Of a stretch of DNA of 5,347 nucleotides, positions 4,775 through 5,347 are shown one piece after another; the stretch's first letter is position 1; the number at the start of each line of letters is the position of its first letter. The notes under the pieces are model-generated. The model made no database searches and was not told the DNA's origin. It worked only from the letters and a program-made list of their open reading frames with translations. The translations under genes and the position numbers were made by a program. This DNA comes from Thermoanaerobaculia bacterium (lineage in GTDB: Bacteria; Acidobacteriota; Thermoanaerobaculia; Gp7-AA8): assembly GCA_023700825.1 (NCBI GenBank), contig JAMPYE010000339.1, positions 1-5,347 on the forward strand, in the 5' to 3' direction.

Positions 4775-5347
4775 ATGAACGTACTCGTCCTCAATTGCGG
4801 ATCCTCTTCCCTCAAATTTGCAGTCATCGATCCCGACGTCGCCGTCGAGCACGTGTCGGGCATCGCGCAGAGACTCGGTTCCCCCGAGGCCTCGCTCGAC
4901 GTGAAGCGGAACGGCACGAAGAGCTCGCGCCCGATTCCCGGGGCGCTTCACGACGAGGCGCTCCACGCCGTCGTCGACGTGCTCCGCGACCTCGGGCTCG
5001 CGGACGGCCTCCTCGCGGTCGGCCACCGCGTCGTCCACGGCGGCGCGAAGTTCGCCGGCTCGATGGCGATCACCCCCGAGGTCATCGCGAAGGTCGAGGA
5101 GTGCATCCCGCTCGGGCCGCTCCACAATCCGCCTAACCTCGTCGGCATCCGGATCGCGCAGAAGCTCTTTCCGGAGCTCCTGCAGGTCGGCGTCTTCGAC
5201 ACCGCGTTCCACCAGACGATGCCGCCGGTCGCCTACACCTATCCCGTGCCGCAGGAGTGGCTCGAGACGCACGGCGTCCGCCGCTACGGCTTCCACGGCA
5301 CGAGTCACCGCTTCGTGGCGCGCGAGGCGCTTCGCCTCGCCGGGCTC
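4775..5347 (+). CDS. ackA: Acetate kinase, N-terminal half (runs off the right edge)
   Basis: Catalyses acetate + ATP = acetyl phosphate + ADP in the cytoplasm, normally paired with phosphotransacetylase (or phosphoketolase) in acetate production or activation. The window holds 191 codons of a family that is usually about 400 residues. The N-terminal signature VLVLNCGSSSLKF (3-15) carries N7, S10, S12 and K14. Other active-site positions known from the Methanosarcina enzyme are present: the Arg in GHRVVHGG (83-90; R85), His in LHNPPN (116-121; H117), Asp in FDTAFH (141-146; D142) and His in the second signature RYGFHGTSHRFV (170-181; H174). The frame is intact to the edge, with no sign of decay. 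Start ATG 4775 is supported by a purine-rich ribosome site and by the signature starting at residue 3. A 390-bp gap separates it from the upstream operon, so it is probably transcribed on its own or with genes to the right. Identification is secure. Confidence 0.97.
   Translation, partial: MNVLVLNCGSSSLKFAVIDPDVAVEHVSGIAQRLGSPEASLDVKRNGTKSSRPIPGALHDEALHAVVDVLRDLGLADGLLAVGHRVVHGGAKFAGSMAITPEVIAKVEECIPLGPLHNPPNLVGIRIAQKLFPELLQVGVFDTAFHQTMPPVAYTYPVPQEWLETHGVRRYGFHGTSHRFVAREALRLAGL

Noticed and set aside
4491..4778. 95-residue plus-strand frame whose TGA overlaps the ackA ATG as ATGA
   Set aside because: The ATGA overlap looks like coupling, but the product is Arg/Gly-rich low-complexity sequence, has no ribosome site, and runs through palindromes. 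It is most likely non-coding.
4601..5308. 235-residue minus-strand frame opposite ackA
   Set aside because: It is rich in Arg, Glu, Asp and Val from reading GC-rich ackA codons backwards. The plus-strand acetate kinase is unmistakable.
1..5347. CRISPR array, tRNA, rRNA, phage or intact insertion sequence
   Set aside because: No regularly spaced repeats, cloverleaf-like segments, ribosomal motifs or transposase/integrase signatures were seen on either strand.

Overview
The window is GC-rich, tightly packed bacterial chromosomal DNA with four protein-coding genes: three complete and one cut off by the right edge. Strong G/C preference at third codon positions, a periplasm-facing (GT-C type) glycosyltransferase-like membrane protein and surface-polysaccharide-type modifying enzymes point to a high-GC bacterium that makes an elaborate envelope glycan. 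A Gram-negative such as an Acidobacteriota or Myxococcota-like lineage is possible, but there is no rRNA or other marker here, so taxonomy is a guess.

Layout. Positions 1-104 are the region downstream of the first gene and contain a perfect 9-bp hairpin (11-32). Positions 105-2201 (minus) encode a large polytopic membrane protein with a periplasmic beta-rich insert and the hallmarks of a GT-C glycosyltransferase. Positions 2202-2295 are a 94-bp divergent intergenic region. It holds a 14-bp palindrome, and on each strand a TGGTANNNT motif lies exactly 10 nt before an ATG, which suggests a divergent pair of nearly leaderless promoters. Positions 2296-3621 (plus) encode a polysaccharide pyruvyl transferase family protein. 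It is followed after 10 bp by a 2-oxoglutarate/Fe(II) dioxygenase-like protein (3632-4384) whose Shine-Dalgarno overlaps the preceding stop codon, so the two form an operon. Positions 4385-4774 form a 390-bp gap rich in short palindromes. The last gene, from 4775 to the edge, is the first half of acetate kinase (ackA).

How they fit together. The GT-C protein, the pyruvyltransferase-like protein and the dioxygenase share a divergent control region and plausibly act on the same cell-surface glycan or its lipid-linked precursor: one transfers sugars outside the membrane, the other two decorate sugars or aglycones in the cytoplasm. This is inferred from family and position; no substrate can be read from the sequence. 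Acetate kinase is a housekeeping enzyme and probably a separate transcription unit. No CRISPR array, tRNA, rRNA, intact transposase or phage gene was seen.
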